Source: Prado023 sp963798745 (GTDB lineage: Bacteria > Actinomycetota > Actinomycetes > S36-B12 > CAIYMF01). From it: a stretch of DNA of 64,000 nt. Positions within the stretch are counted from its first letter, which is position 1; each line of letters opens with the position of its first letter. The notes under the pieces were generated by a model. The model made no database searches. It had not been told where the DNA came from and worked only from the letters and a program-made list of their open reading frames with translations. Positions 1 to 8,560 of this stretch are shown here, one piece after another. The stretch is taken from the NCBI GenBank assembly GCA_963798745.1, contig CAWCUF010000007.1:248001-312000 (forward strand), given 5' to 3'. A program made the translations under genes and the position numbers.

Positions 1-62
1 CATGCTCAGCGCGAATGCCCGATTGAGTACGTTCTGCGAACTAACCACCGAGGAGTGCTGCG

Positions 63-290
63 ATGGCTGTACGACATCAGGAAGTCGAACCCCTGCTCAC
101 CCCTGCTGAGGTTGCGGCCCTCTTCCGCGTTGATCCCAAGACCGTCACGCGCTGGGCCAACTCTGGCAAGCTGACCTCGATCCGGACCCTCGGTGGCCAC
201 CGGCGCTACCTCGAGAGTGAGGTGCGCGGCCTGCTCGACAGCATCCCCGCCCCCCGGGACGGGCTCAGCGGCGACAAGCCTGTGGGCTAG
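63..290 (+). CDS. bldC: BldC-family MerR-like DNA-binding regulator
   Basis: A 75-residue protein made almost entirely of one MerR-type winged helix-turn-helix (about residues 10-60: LLTPAEVAALFRVDPKTVTRW, then GGHRRY in the wing). This is the BldC family of small actinobacterial developmental regulators, which bind DNA as head-to-tail oligomers and lack the effector domain of true MerR proteins. Start ATG follows GAGGAG at 51-56 with 6-bp spacing. The length and the near-absence of a C-terminal extension match the family. It is monocistronic; the next gene is convergent. Targets cannot be deduced from this window. Confidence 0.93.
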   Translation: MAVRHQEVEPLLTPAEVAALFRVDPKTVTRWANSGKLTSIRTLGGHRRYLESEVRGLLDSIPAPRDGLSGDKPVG

Positions 291-326
291 CCCCACGCAG
301 GTCCGGGGCCCGCCGGCCCGACCGGT

Positions 327-1670
327 TCACCGGGTGGCGCCCGTGACCAGCCAGGCGTTCGAGCGCACTCGCCAGACGAACGTCACCCCGCGAGCTACCA
401 TGAACAGCGTCAGGGCCAGCCACAGGTCGGTGACCGAGCCCCGCGAGGCGAGCACCCACCAGGCCGCCGGCGCGAAGGCGGCCAGGGCGATCACCTGGGC
501 CACGACCAGGAAGCGAGCGTCACCGGCGCCGAGCAGCACTCCGTCGAGCACGAACACCACGCCGGCCAGCGGCTGCTGAAGTGCCACCACGACCAAGGCA
601 CCGGCCACCAGCGCCTGCACCGCCGGGTCCTCGCCGAACAGCCCGGGGACCCACGTGCGCACCAGCAGGACCAGGACCATCAGGACCACGCCGAGGCCGA
701 TCCCCCACCGGGTCATCTGCCAGGTGACCGCACGGGCCATGTCGACCGAGCCGGCGCCGAGGTGCCGGCCGAGCAGCGCCTGCCCGGCGATCGCCAGGGC
801 GTCCATGCCCAGCGCCAGCAGGTACCAGACGGTGAAGGTCACGTAGTAGGCGGCCAGCTCCGCGTCTCCGAGGCGGGCTGCGACCACCACGGCCAGCACG
901 AAGACCGCACGTAGTGCGACCGTGCGCCAGAACAGCGGGACCGCGCCGCGTGCGGACACCAGGACACCTGACCGGCTCGGTCGCAGCGAGGCGTCCTGTG
1001 CGCGCGCCCGCCTGCCCAGTTGCCACACGAGGAGTCCCGCCGCGAGGGCCTCGGCAACCACGGTGGCCCACGCCGATCCGGCGATCCCCCAGCCGGCCAC
1101 CAGGACCAGGAAGGCGGACAGCGCCAGGTTGGTGCTCACGGCGATCAATGTCACCCACAGGGTGGTGGCCGTGTCCTGCAGCCCGCGCAGCACGCCGATC
1201 GCGGCCATCGCGGCCAGCGCGAACGGGAACGCGAGGCTGGTCGTGCGCAGGTAGGTCAGCGCCTCCGGCGTGGTCGCCGGTGACGTACCGATCCAGTCGA
1301 GCAGCTGTGGCCCGAGCAGCCAGGTGCCGGCGGTCGCCACGATCCCCAGGCCCAGGCCCAGGGCCACGCCCTCGATCCCGTCGGTGATGCCCGCGGCCAA
1401 CTGGCCCGCACCGACCCGCCGGGCGACCACCGCGGTGGTGCCGTAGGCCAGGAAGATCGCCAGGCCGGTGACGGTCGTGAACACCTGCGCACCGGCCCCG
1501 AGGGCGGCCAGGCTCGTGGTGCCCAGTGTGCCGACGATGATCGCGTCGGTCAGGGTGAACAGCGGCTGGGCGACCAGGGCGCCGAACGCGGGGATCGCCA
1601 GGCGCAGGATGTCGCCCGCGGAGCTCCGCCGCGCCGCGGGGCCGGAGTCCGGTGCCGGGGCCTGATCCAT
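327..1670 (-). CDS. MATE family efflux transporter (DinF-like)
   Basis: A 447-residue polytopic membrane protein with about twelve hydrophobic segments, normal MATE size. The N-terminal half begins with an ILRLAIPAFGALVAQPLF segment, followed by TDAIIVGTLGTTSLAALGAG, the usual first-repeat signature of MATE/DinF exporters, which extrude cationic or organic compounds against a Na+ or H+ gradient. The two-fold repeat is visible, with the second half starting near residue 235. The 3' end faces bldC (37-base gap), and the gene lies 70 bases downstream of the SulP gene on the same strand. The substrate is not predictable. No truncation is seen. Confidence 0.9.
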   Translation of the reverse strand: MDQAPAPDSGPAARRSSAGDILRLAIPAFGALVAQPLFTLTDAIIVGTLGTTSLAALGAGAQVFTTVTGLAIFLAYGTTAVVARRVGAGQLAAGITDGIEGVALGLGLGIVATAGTWLLGPQLLDWIGTSPATTPEALTYLRTTSLAFPFALAAMAAIGVLRGLQDTATTLWVTLIAVSTNLALSAFLVLVAGWGIAGSAWATVVAEALAAGLLVWQLGRRARAQDASLRPSRSGVLVSARGAVPLFWRTVALRAVFVLAVVVAARLGDAELAAYYVTFTVWYLLALGMDALAIAGQALLGRHLGAGSVDMARAVTWQMTRWGIGLGVVLMVLVLLVRTWVPGLFGEDPAVQALVAGALVVVALQQPLAGVVFVLDGVLLGAGDARFLVVAQVIALAAFAPAAWWVLASRGSVTDLWLALTLFMVARGVTFVWRVRSNAWLVTGATR

Positions 1671-1692
1671 GACAGCGCCGAGACTAGTGCCA

Positions 1693-1760
1693 GGAGCTGT
1701 CCGGCAGCCCTAGGACTGCCCCGCCCGGAGCTGTCCGGCAGCCCTAGGACTGCCCCGCGC
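1693..1760 (-). repeat. 34-bp tandem duplication of the SulP gene 3' end
   Basis: Two 34-base units (1693-1726 and 1727-1760) that are identical except at the outer edge. Each holds GGCAGCCCTAGGACTGCC, an interrupted palindrome able to form a hairpin. The unit distal to MATE contains the real TAG stop codon of the SulP permease (1744-1746); the proximal unit is a downstream copy. The sequence therefore duplicates the stop codon and terminator-like hairpin of that gene. Confidence 0.9.
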
Positions 1761-3573
1761 TGTCAGCGGCTGTGCCGGCAGGTCGCGGTGGCGCGTCAGC
1801 GGGCCCCCCACCCTGGTCCTGGCTGGTGGCCTCGATGTGCTGGATCGCCAGGTCGATGGTCGGGAAGATGCGCTCCTCGGCGAGCACGTCGGACAGGCCC
1901 ACCGAGTGCAGGAAGTCCAGGACGGGGTCCTGCACGTCGCTCAGGTAGATCACGATTCCCTCATCGGCCATGCGCTTGGCCCAGGTCTTGAGAACCCGCG
2001 CGGTGGTGAGGTCGATGGAGTCCTGATCCCCGATCTCGAGGATGATCGCCTGGACCGCAGGCTCGGCCGCCTCGACCCGCTCGCGGATCTCCTTGCGCAC
2101 CGTCAGGGCGTTGGCGTAGTACAGCTCGCCGAACAGCCGGAGGATGAGAACCCCGGGGACCTGCTCGTAGTCAGGGTGCCGAACGAGGTCGCCGTAGGCC
2201 CCCTGGGCGCCCGGGATCCGCCCGAGGGACGCCAGGTAGGGATGACTGGTTCGGTAGATGAAGTAGACCAGGGACGCGATCAGCCCGGTCACCATGCCCT
2301 CCAGGACCCCCACGAGCAGGACGCCGAGCATGGTCAGGAAGCCGAACCAGAACTCCGTCCTCGATTCGCGGCGCAGCGTGCGCAACTTGCGCGAGGTGAG
2401 GATGTGCCAGAGCGCATGGATGATCAGGGCGCCGAGGACGGCCTCGGGCAGGGAGTCGAACAGGGGCGTCAGGAACAGCAGGGTGAGGATCGTGGCCAGC
2501 CACGCGATCAGGTTCGAGAGCTGGGTCCTGGCCCCAGCACCCTCCTTGACCGCGGTGCCGGACATCCCACCGCCCGCGATCATCCCGCCGAAGAAGGAGC
2601 TCACGATGTTGGTGGCGGCGTGGGCGTTGAGCTCCTGGTCTGGATCCACCTCGTACCCGTGCTTGTCGGCGAACTCGCGGGCGGAGCCCAGCGCTTCGCT
2701 GTAGGCCACGAGGAACACCCCGATGGCCGGCAGCACCATCGCGAAGTACGAGCGCAGGGGCACCGCCGTGAAGTCGAACGAGGGCAGCCCCTGCGGGAGC
2801 AGGCCGACGGTCTCGACGCCCGCGGTCCCGGTCAGGTCCAGATACGAGCTGACCATGATCGCTGCGAACAGGACGATCAGCCCCGCAGGGATCCTCGGGT
2901 TGAGCGCCGGCAGCGCGAAGAGCAGGAAGATCGAGATCACCGCGATGGTGAACGTGGTCCAGTTGGCCTGTGGCAGCTCCCTGATGATGCCCCCGAGCTT
3001 CTGGACGGTGTTGCCCTCGGGCTTCTCCACCCCGAAGATCTTGTTCAGTTGGCCGACGGCGACGAACATGGCCAGGCCCATCACGAAGCCGTCCATCACC
3101 GGCTTGGACAGGAACTGCGTGATGTAGCCCAGACGCATCACGCCGGCGAGCAGGAACACCAGGCCGACGACGAGGACGAAGGCAGCGGCATTGGCCTGGG
3201 AGGTCGCCAGGTCGGTCTCCCCCTCGGCCACCCCCACGACCACGATCCCGGCCACCGATGAGGCCAGCAGGGCCGAGGTGGCTGAGGTCGGCCCGACCGA
3301 CAGGTGCGGCGAGGTGCCCATCAGGGCGTAGACGAACAGGGACACGACCAACGTGTAGAGGCCGGCCTGCGGGGGCAGGTCGGCGATGCCCGCGTAGGCC
3401 ATGCCCTCGGGGACGAGCAACCCCCACAGGGTCAGCCCGGCGATCGCGTCCTTGGACCACCAGTGGCGGTTGTAGGCGGGTAGCCAGGTCAGGATCGGTA
3501 CGTAGGCCGCGATCCGCTGGCTGCGCGTCGGCGCAGCACCGGTGGCAGCAGGCTGTGCGCGGGTGCCGGTCAC
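1744..3573 (-). CDS. SulP family anion (sulfate/bicarbonate) permease with STAS domain
   Basis: A 609-residue SulP/SLC26 transporter. The N-terminal part carries the family signature (WWSKDAIAGLTLWGLLVPEGMAYA, split here as DAIAGLTL and PEGMAYA) and roughly 12-14 membrane spans. A C-terminal STAS domain (about the last 120 residues, LEIGDQDSIDLTTARVL) resembles anti-sigma antagonists. Such proteins move sulfate, bicarbonate or other anions. I chose GTG 3573 because AGGGGAGGG sits 7 bases upstream and the conserved part begins soon after; an in-frame ATG at 3762 would add 63 low-complexity residues. The substrate is unassigned: there is no carbonic anhydrase fusion and no neighbouring sulfur gene. 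Confidence 0.9.
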   Translation of the reverse strand: MTGTRAQPAATGAAPTRSQRIAAYVPILTWLPAYNRHWWSKDAIAGLTLWGLLVPEGMAYAGIADLPPQAGLYTLVVSLFVYALMGTSPHLSVGPTSATSALLASSVAGIVVVGVAEGETDLATSQANAAAFVLVVGLVFLLAGVMRLGYITQFLSKPVMDGFVMGLAMFVAVGQLNKIFGVEKPEGNTVQKLGGIIRELPQANWTTFTIAVISIFLLFALPALNPRIPAGLIVLFAAIMVSSYLDLTGTAGVETVGLLPQGLPSFDFTAVPLRSYFAMVLPAIGVFLVAYSEALGSAREFADKHGYEVDPDQELNAHAATNIVSSFFGGMIAGGGMSGTAVKEGAGARTQLSNLIAWLATILTLLFLTPLFDSLPEAVLGALIIHALWHILTSRKLRTLRRESRTEFWFGFLTMLGVLLVGVLEGMVTGLIASLVYFIYRTSHPYLASLGRIPGAQGAYGDLVRHPDYEQVPGVLILRLFGELYYANALTVRKEIRERVEAAEPAVQAIILEIGDQDSIDLTTARVLKTWAKRMADEGIVIYLSDVQDPVLDFLHSVGLSDVLAEERIFPTIDLAIQHIEATSQDQGGGPADAPPRPAGTAADSAGQS

Positions 3574-3827
3574 GAGCGGGCCCTCCCCTGTGCGTTGTTG
3601 GCCGATCGATCCGATACCCGGGCGGCTGGTCCTCCGGCCGATCGGGAGGGCTCGCCGGTAGGTACGGATCAAGTAGCTGGTCGGTCGCCGGAACTCGGCG
3701 CCCCCATCCTGCCTGCAGGGACCGGTCGCTGGCCGGGTGAGCGGGGCCCCGGGGCGCCGCACTGCGTCGACGGCGGCGTTCGATGTGCCTCGCTGCGGGC
3801 CCCTGCCTGAATCCGCTCCGGGACAGC
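3574..3827. other. Intergenic region between SulP gene and tRNA-Phe
   Basis: About 250 bases upstream of the SulP start and downstream of the tRNA-Phe terminator. It must hold the SulP promoter, but I see no convincing -35/-10 pair. No open frame here has coding-type composition. Confidence 0.5.
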
Positions 3828-3869
3828 GCGGAACCCCCTCACGACGGGGGATGCATGAGGGGGTTCCGC
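3828..3869 (-). terminator. Terminator of the tRNA-Asp/tRNA-Phe unit
   Basis: A perfect 13-base inverted repeat, GCGGAACCCCCTC (3828-3840) and GAGGGGGTTCCGC (3857-3869), with a 16-base loop, starting 3 bases past the 3' end of tRNA-Phe on the minus strand. There is no clear U-tract. Confidence 0.75.
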
Positions 3870-3871
3870 AG

Positions 3872-3945
3872 TGGCCAGGGGCGGGGTCGAACCGCCGACC
3901 TTCCGATTTTCAGTCGGACGCTCGTACCAACTGAGCTACCTGGCC
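3872..3945 (-). tRNA. tRNA-Phe (GAA)
   Basis: A complete 74-base cloverleaf on the minus strand. The 7-bp acceptor GGCCAGG pairs with CCTGGCC, the discriminator is A, the anticodon loop is CTGAAAA with anticodon GAA, and the T-loop is GGTTCGACC. The 3' CCA is not encoded. It is 34 bases downstream of tRNA-Asp and probably co-transcribed with it. Confidence 0.96.
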
Positions 3946-3979
3946 GGACGGTTCGCACCGAACCGGTAAGTGTCTCCAG

Positions 3980-4053
3980 CGACCCCGACGGGACTCGAAC
4001 CCGCGACCTCCGCCGTGACAGGGCGGCGCGCTAACCAACTGCGCTACGGGGCC
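3980..4053 (-). tRNA. tRNA-Asp (GTC)
   Basis: A 74-base minus-strand cloverleaf. The acceptor GGCCCCG pairs with CGGGGTC, the discriminator is G, the anticodon loop is CTGTCAC with anticodon GTC, and the T-arm contains GGTTCGAGTCC. CCA is not encoded. It lies between tRNA-Glu (upstream) and tRNA-Phe (downstream). Confidence 0.96.
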
Positions 4054-4080
4054 TCGCGTTGCTGCGCGGCCTTGGTGCTG

Positions 4081-4098
4081 CTCGGCCCGGGGGCCGAG
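4081..4098 (-). terminator. GC-rich hairpin downstream of tRNA-Glu
   Basis: CTCGGCCC (4081-4088) and GGGCCGAG (4091-4098) are perfectly complementary around a 2-base centre (a tetraloop in practice). It lies 70 bases past tRNA-Glu on the minus strand, so it could end that transcript or be a processing structure. The spacer also has three CCAAC words at 10-base spacing (4129-4153) of unknown meaning. Confidence 0.45.
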
Positions 4099-4168
4099 GT
4101 CCTACTTCCTGCTGCTTGTTCACACCTTGCCAACCACTGCCAACCTCGTCCAACCGTTGGTCTGGTCG

Positions 4169-4241
4169 TAGCCCCAACGGGATTCGAACCCGTGCTACCG
4201 CCTTGAAAGGGCAGCGTCCTGGGCCACTAGACGATGGGGCC
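4169..4241 (-). tRNA. tRNA-Glu (TTC)
   Basis: A 73-base minus-strand cloverleaf. The acceptor GGCCCCA pairs with TGGGGCT, the discriminator is A, the anticodon loop is CTTTCAA with anticodon TTC, and the T-arm is GGGTTCGAATCCC. CCA is not encoded. It is first in a Glu-Asp-Phe tRNA cluster, an order common in actinobacteria. Confidence 0.96.
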
Positions 4242-4450
4242 GAAGTGCTTGTCGTGCGGACCCTGACCGCTGGTCGGGGACCTCGAGAATCATACGCAAC
4301 CGGGCCGGGTTTTCCCAAACCGCGGCGGCGGCCAGCGGGCCCAGCCGGCCGGGCGGCCGGGTGGCCACCGCACCCGTGCCCCCGATGCGGCAGGATGACC
4401 AGCAGGAGCCGGCCCGTCGCGCCACGGGTCACCGTCAGTTGAGGAGTGCC

Positions 4451-5875
4451 ATGCCTGACCGCCTGAGTCCGCTGGATGTGTCCTTCCTCTACATGGAGGA
4501 GCCCACGACACCGATGCACGTCGGGGGCGTGGCGATCTTCGAGGTACCCGAGGCCGGGTTCGACTACGAGCGACTCGTGCACCTGATCCGCACCCGGATC
4601 GCCCTGGTCCCGCGCTACCGGCAGCGGGTGCGCTGGGTGCCGGGTCACCTGGCCAACCCGGTGTGGGTCGACGACGAGAACTTCGACGTGACCTACCACG
4701 TGCGTCGCTCGGCGCTGCCCCGGCCGGGCACCGACGAACAGCTCAACGAACTCGTCGCGCGGATCATGGGCCGACCGTTGGACCGGACCCGCCCGCTGTG
4801 GGAGATGTACCTCGTCGAGGGCTTGGAGGACGATCGCTTCGCGATCCTGACCAAGACCCATCACGCGATGGTCGACGGGGCCTCGGCCGTGGACATCGGC
4901 CAGGTCATCCTCGATGGCACCCCGGAACCGCGTGAGGTCCCCCCCGACGGCTGGCACCCCATGCGCGAGCCCTCCTCGGCGGAGCTCATCGCTGGGGCGG
5001 TCAACGAGATCGCCCGCTCCCCGAAGGCCGTGGTGGACACCGTGCGGACGTCGATGATCGACGTCCAGGAGACCGTGACCCACATCGGGCGCAATGTGGT
5101 GGGCCTGGCCTCGGCAGCCCGAACCGTGTCGCGACCGGCTCGCTCCGGTCCGCTGAACGCCGCGATCGGGGGAGCCCGGCGCTACGCGAGCACCGAGACC
5201 GAGCTGGACAAGCTCAAGCGGATCAAGAACGCGCACGGCGGCACCATCAACGACATCGTCCTGACCGTGGTCGCCGGCGGGCTGCGGGCCTGGATGATGA
5301 CCCGGGGCGAGGTGGTGACGACCCGCAGCTCGATCCGGGCCATGGTCCCGGTGAGCGTGCGCACGCCCGGTGACAACTCCGGGAACCAGATCGCGGCGTT
5401 CCTGTGCGACCTGCCGATCGGCGAGCCCGACCCCGTGATCCGACTGCAGCGGGTCCGCTTCGAGATGGACATGCTCAAGGAGAGTGGCCAGATGCTCGGG
5501 GCCACCGCCCTGGTCGGCGTGGCCTCGTTCACGCCGCCGACCGTCCACTCGCTGGGCGCCCGGGTCGTCTCGGGACTGTCCCGGCGGGTCTACAACGTGG
5601 TCGTCACCAACGTGCCCGGTCCACAGTTCCCGCTGTACGCCGGCGGTGCGCTGATGCTGGCCGCCTACCCGGTGGTCCCGCTGGCGCGCGGCCAGGCCGT
5701 CTCGATCGGCCTGACCTCCTACGACGGCGGCATGTTCGTCGGGCTCAACGCCGACCGCGAGGCCATGCCCGATGTCGAGGTGCTCGCCCAGTGCATCGAC
5801 GACTCGGTGGAGGAGATGCTGGCCACGGTGACCTCCAGCGGCAAGCCGCGACGCGCGAAAAGGCCCACCGCCTAG
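4451..5875 (+). CDS. Wax ester synthase / diacylglycerol acyltransferase (WS/DGAT)
   Basis: A 474-residue acyltransferase that joins acyl-CoA to diacylglycerol or fatty alcohol, making storage triacylglycerol or wax ester. The catalytic HHxxxDG motif is HHAMVDG at residues 137-143. The N-terminal LSPLDVSFLYMEEPTTPMHVGG block and the C-terminal NVPGPQFPLYAGG block are typical of the family, and the length is normal (about 450-480). ATG 4451 follows GAGGAG by 4 bases; the frame is open further upstream but without family similarity. A patatin-like lipase gene follows 107 bases downstream in the same direction, so this may be a lipid-storage locus. Confidence 0.93.
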   Translation: MPDRLSPLDVSFLYMEEPTTPMHVGGVAIFEVPEAGFDYERLVHLIRTRIALVPRYRQRVRWVPGHLANPVWVDDENFDVTYHVRRSALPRPGTDEQLNELVARIMGRPLDRTRPLWEMYLVEGLEDDRFAILTKTHHAMVDGASAVDIGQVILDGTPEPREVPPDGWHPMREPSSAELIAGAVNEIARSPKAVVDTVRTSMIDVQETVTHIGRNVVGLASAARTVSRPARSGPLNAAIGGARRYASTETELDKLKRIKNAHGGTINDIVLTVVAGGLRAWMMTRGEVVTTRSSIRAMVPVSVRTPGDNSGNQIAAFLCDLPIGEPDPVIRLQRVRFEMDMLKESGQMLGATALVGVASFTPPTVHSLGARVVSGLSRRVYNVVVTNVPGPQFPLYAGGALMLAAYPVVPLARGQAVSIGLTSYDGGMFVGLNADREAMPDVEVLAQCIDDSVEEMLATVTSSGKPRRAKRPTA

Positions 5876-5915
5876 CCGTTCTCGGGGTTGACGAGCCGAT
5901 CACCAGTCGCAGGGC

Positions 5916-5931
5916 GTAACCTGTGCGTTAC
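5916..5931 (+). promoter_or_regulatory. Possible operator upstream of patatin gene
   Basis: GTAAC-CTGTGC-GTTAC (5916-5931) is a short inverted repeat, and an overlapping TGTG-CGTTA-CACA repeat (5922-5934) shares its right arm. It sits 50 bases before the patatin start in the WS/DGAT-patatin gap. The layout fits a TetR-type binding site, but no regulator gene is adjacent. Weak evidence. Confidence 0.3.
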
Positions 5932-5982
5932 ACATATTCCCGGGTGCGCAGCGCCCCAGACCGATGACCGGGAGGCGAACGC

Positions 5983-6978
5983 ATGGCTGATCGAGAGATT
6001 CGTCGGGGGCTGGGGCTGGTGCTCGGTGGTGGCGGGGTGCTCGGCGCTGCGTGGGCCGTCGGCGCGCTGGCTGCCCTGAAGGACGTCCACGGGTTCGAGC
6101 CGCGAGACGCCGAGGTGATCGTCGGCACCTCCGCTGGTTCGGTCCTGGCCGCCCTGCTCGGCGCCGGGGCCACCGTCGAGGAGCTCACCGCGCAGGAGCG
6201 CGGGGAGAAGGTGCAGACCGGTCCGATCGCGGGCTTCAGCTGGGACATCGGGGCCGTGACCGGCGGATCGCGACCCGGCCTGCCCAAGCTCACGCCGGGG
6301 TCACGCGCGCTCATGCGCTCCAGCCTGTCGCGGATCCGGCGGATGCCCCCGACCGCAGTGCTGTCAGCGTTCATGCCCACCGGCTCCAAGACACTGGACC
6401 GGGTGGCGCACCTGGTCGAGGGGTTCACCCCGATCGGGCAGTGGTCCCCGCACGAGAAGGTGTGGATCGTCACCATGGACTACGACTCGGGCAAGCGCGT
6501 GGTGTTCGGCCAGCCGACCGCTCCCGAGGCTCCGCTCTCCCTGGCGGTGCAGGCCTCCTGCTCGATCCCGGCCTGGTACTCGCCGGTGGAGATCAACGGG
6601 CACCGCTACGTCGACGGCGGGGCGTGGTCGGCGACCTCGGTCGATGTGCTGGCCAACATGGGGCTCGACGAGGTCTACGTGATCGCCCCGATGGTCAGCT
6701 TCCACCTCGACCGCCCCGATCACCTGCTCGCCCGGCTGGAGCGCACCTGGCGGGTCCAGGTGACCAAGCGCTGCCTCAACGAGGTCGAGAAGGTCCGGGC
6801 CGGTGGGACCGACGTGACCGTGCTGGGCATGGGGCCCCAGGACCTGGCGGCCATGGGCGGCAACCTGATGGCCCACGAGAAGCGCGTCAAGGTGCTGGAG
6901 ACCTCGATCCGCACCTCCATCGAGGCCCTGCGCGACCCGGACCATCTCGGCCCGGATCACCTCGCCTCGGTGGGGTGA
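5983..6978 (+). CDS. Patatin-like phospholipase family protein
   Basis: A 331-residue patatin-fold lipid acyl hydrolase. The oxyanion-hole GGGGVLGAAW block is at residues 15-24, the nucleophile elbow GTSAG has Ser50, and the dyad Asp is Asp211 in VDGGAWS. The family releases fatty acids from phospholipids or neutral lipids. There is no signal peptide, so it is cytosolic or membrane-peripheral, consistent with acting on lipid made by the upstream WS/DGAT. Its TGA overlaps the ATG of the next gene (TGATG). Substrate unknown. Confidence 0.9.
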   Translation: MADREIRRGLGLVLGGGGVLGAAWAVGALAALKDVHGFEPRDAEVIVGTSAGSVLAALLGAGATVEELTAQERGEKVQTGPIAGFSWDIGAVTGGSRPGLPKLTPGSRALMRSSLSRIRRMPPTAVLSAFMPTGSKTLDRVAHLVEGFTPIGQWSPHEKVWIVTMDYDSGKRVVFGQPTAPEAPLSLAVQASCSIPAWYSPVEINGHRYVDGGAWSATSVDVLANMGLDEVYVIAPMVSFHLDRPDHLLARLERTWRVQVTKRCLNEVEKVRAGGTDVTVLGMGPQDLAAMGGNLMAHEKRVKVLETSIRTSIEALRDPDHLGPDHLASVG

Positions 6979-7334
6979 TGCGCGCCTACCTGCCGATCAG
7001 GTGGTCGGACCTGCGCACCCTGTACGCGTCCGGGGAGCTGAGGGGATCGCGGCGCGCCTGTGTCGTCGACCCGCAGTGGCGGGCCGAGGACGCCGAGGTC
7101 GACGAGGAGGAGTGGGAGTTCGCGGCGCAACTGCTGGCCGCGCAGGCGCTGGCCGACCGCGAGGGCGGGCTGCTGCTCGCCCTGGACCTCGATCCGGAGC
7201 CCACCCAGGCACCGGTGGACGGCTGGCTCGCAGTGCCGGGCCCGCTGCGCCGCACGCAGATCGCTGCGCTGCTCACCGAGGACCTGGCCTGGTACGGCGT
7301 CCAGGAACTCGGCGACCTGCTCGACCGGCAGTAG
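6978..7334 (+). CDS. DUF6912 family protein
   Basis: A 118-residue protein beginning MRAYLPIRWSDLRTLYASGEL, with an acidic middle and no membrane segment. It resembles a small conserved actinobacterial family (DUF6912) of unknown function. The ATG shares a base with the patatin stop, so the two are translationally coupled. The family assignment rests on recall of the N-terminal pattern, not on a search. No catalytic motif is visible. Confidence 0.75.
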   Translation: MRAYLPIRWSDLRTLYASGELRGSRRACVVDPQWRAEDAEVDEEEWEFAAQLLAAQALADREGGLLLALDLDPEPTQAPVDGWLAVPGPLRRTQIAALLTEDLAWYGVQELGDLLDRQ

Positions 7335-7353
7335 CCAGCCAGCCGCTCCGGGT

Positions 7354-7779
7354 TCAGAACTGCTTGGTCAGCGCTGAGGTCGCGCCCTTGAGCGTGTCCT
7401 TGAGCGTCTTGCGCTGGATGAAGCCGGGCAGCGGCAACGAGGTGTCGATGGTCAGGGTCATGGTGGCCTGGGACCTGCCGCCCTCGTCGATGACGGTCCA
7501 GTTGCCCTCCTGGGTCTTCTGGACCTTCGTGGCCTCGGGCAGGTGCCAGGAGAAGCCGTCGTCGGAGTGGGTGTACTCAAGGACGAACTCGTCCTTGGCC
7601 ACCTTCACGTCGTTGACCAGACGCGCCCGCGAGCACCGGCCCTGCTCATCGTGTTCGAGGACCTCGGACTCGAGGTTGCCCGGGAACCAGTTCTTCTGGT
7701 TGTCGATGTCGCGCAGGAACGCGAGCACCTGGTCGGCGGGGGCATTGACGGTGACATCCATGGAATCAGTGACTGCCAT
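7354..7779 (-). CDS. SRPBCC family protein (polyketide cyclase/dehydrase-like)
   Basis: A 141-residue single-domain START/SRPBCC-fold protein. The N-terminal MDVTVNAPADQVLAFLRDID strand-helix, FSWHLPEATKVQ, and a C-terminal amphipathic helix are typical of the hydrophobic-ligand-binding helix-grip fold. ATG 7779 lies just before the conserved region and lacks a strong ribosome site; a second ATG at 7758 is possible. It is followed upstream on the same strand by another helix-grip protein (DUF2505). Ligand unknown. Confidence 0.82.
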   Translation of the reverse strand: MAVTDSMDVTVNAPADQVLAFLRDIDNQKNWFPGNLESEVLEHDEQGRCSRARLVNDVKVAKDEFVLEYTHSDDGFSWHLPEATKVQKTQEGNWTVIDEGGRSQATMTLTIDTSLPLPGFIQRKTLKDTLKGATSALTKQF

Positions 7780-7831
7780 GTCCGCCGAGATTACGGACCA
7801 ACCGCGCTCGTTGCCCGCTGAGCGCCGGGAG

Positions 7832-8326
7832 TCACTGGCCGAACCACTGCGGGGCGATCTGCTGCTCCTTGCGCAGCGCACGCATGAACTGCTCGCCGAC
7901 CACGTTCTCCAGCTTCCCGCCGACCAGTGGTACGTGCGCCTTGGCGTGCACCACCACCTCGAGCACCGAGCCTGGCCCCCCGGGCCGCAGCTCGAGGGTC
8001 CCGTAGACCTCCATCGGCGCTCCGGCGAAGGTGGCCGTCACGGTGCCGTGCCGTGCTCCGTCCGGATCCGGGTGCCTCCAGGTGTGCACCTCGTCGATGG
8101 TGATCGACTCGCCCACGAACTTGCGGGCGGCCGCGGGAATCTTGGCGGGCAGCTTGCGCGAGGAACGGATGATCACGTGCTGGCCGTCCTCCTCGACCTG
8201 GGCCGACACGTCGAACGCGGCCATGTGCTCGTGCTTCCAGATGACGTAGTGCGGATCGCAGTGCGCGGCGAAGACCACGTCGGGGGCGACATCGAAGTGG
8301 ATGGTGCCGGCGAACCTCTTGGGCAT
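7832..8326 (-). CDS. DUF2505 family protein
   Basis: A 164-residue protein with the SRPBCC-like DUF2505 pattern: an N-terminal strand FAGTIHFDVAPDVVFAAHCDP, a central RSSRKLPAKIPAAARKFVGE, and a terminal helix ending in Trp-Phe-Gly-Gln. The family is common in actinobacteria and has no defined function. ATG 8326 has GAGGAG 5 bases upstream, which decides it over an upstream ATG at 8389. It is 52 bases upstream of the next SRPBCC gene, so both may be one transcript. Confidence 0.85.
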   Translation of the reverse strand: MPKRFAGTIHFDVAPDVVFAAHCDPHYVIWKHEHMAAFDVSAQVEEDGQHVIIRSSRKLPAKIPAAARKFVGESITIDEVHTWRHPDPDGARHGTVTATFAGAPMEVYGTLELRPGGPGSVLEVVVHAKAHVPLVGGKLENVVGEQFMRALRKEQQIAPQWFGQ

Positions 8327-8560
8327 GGCTGCTCCTCGTGGGGCGTCGGGCCGGGTGGGTGCCAACAGTGCGGGCGTCGGGTCGATCAAGGGGGACTATA
8401 GGCCCCGGCCGGGCGGCCGACCGCGAACGCGCACCAGCACAGCCGTTGCCTCGGCGCGGCGCCTGCTCCGTGAGCGCGACCTCCCGCGCGACGGCGTGGC
8501 AAGGTGGGCTGGCGCGCTAGATCGAGGGACCTGTCGTACGGACCCGGAGAGGAGCTGGGC

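Noticed and set aside
3574..3762. A longer N-terminus for the SulP permease from ATG 3762
   Set aside because: The added residues have no family similarity, and GTG 3573 has a strong ribosome site.
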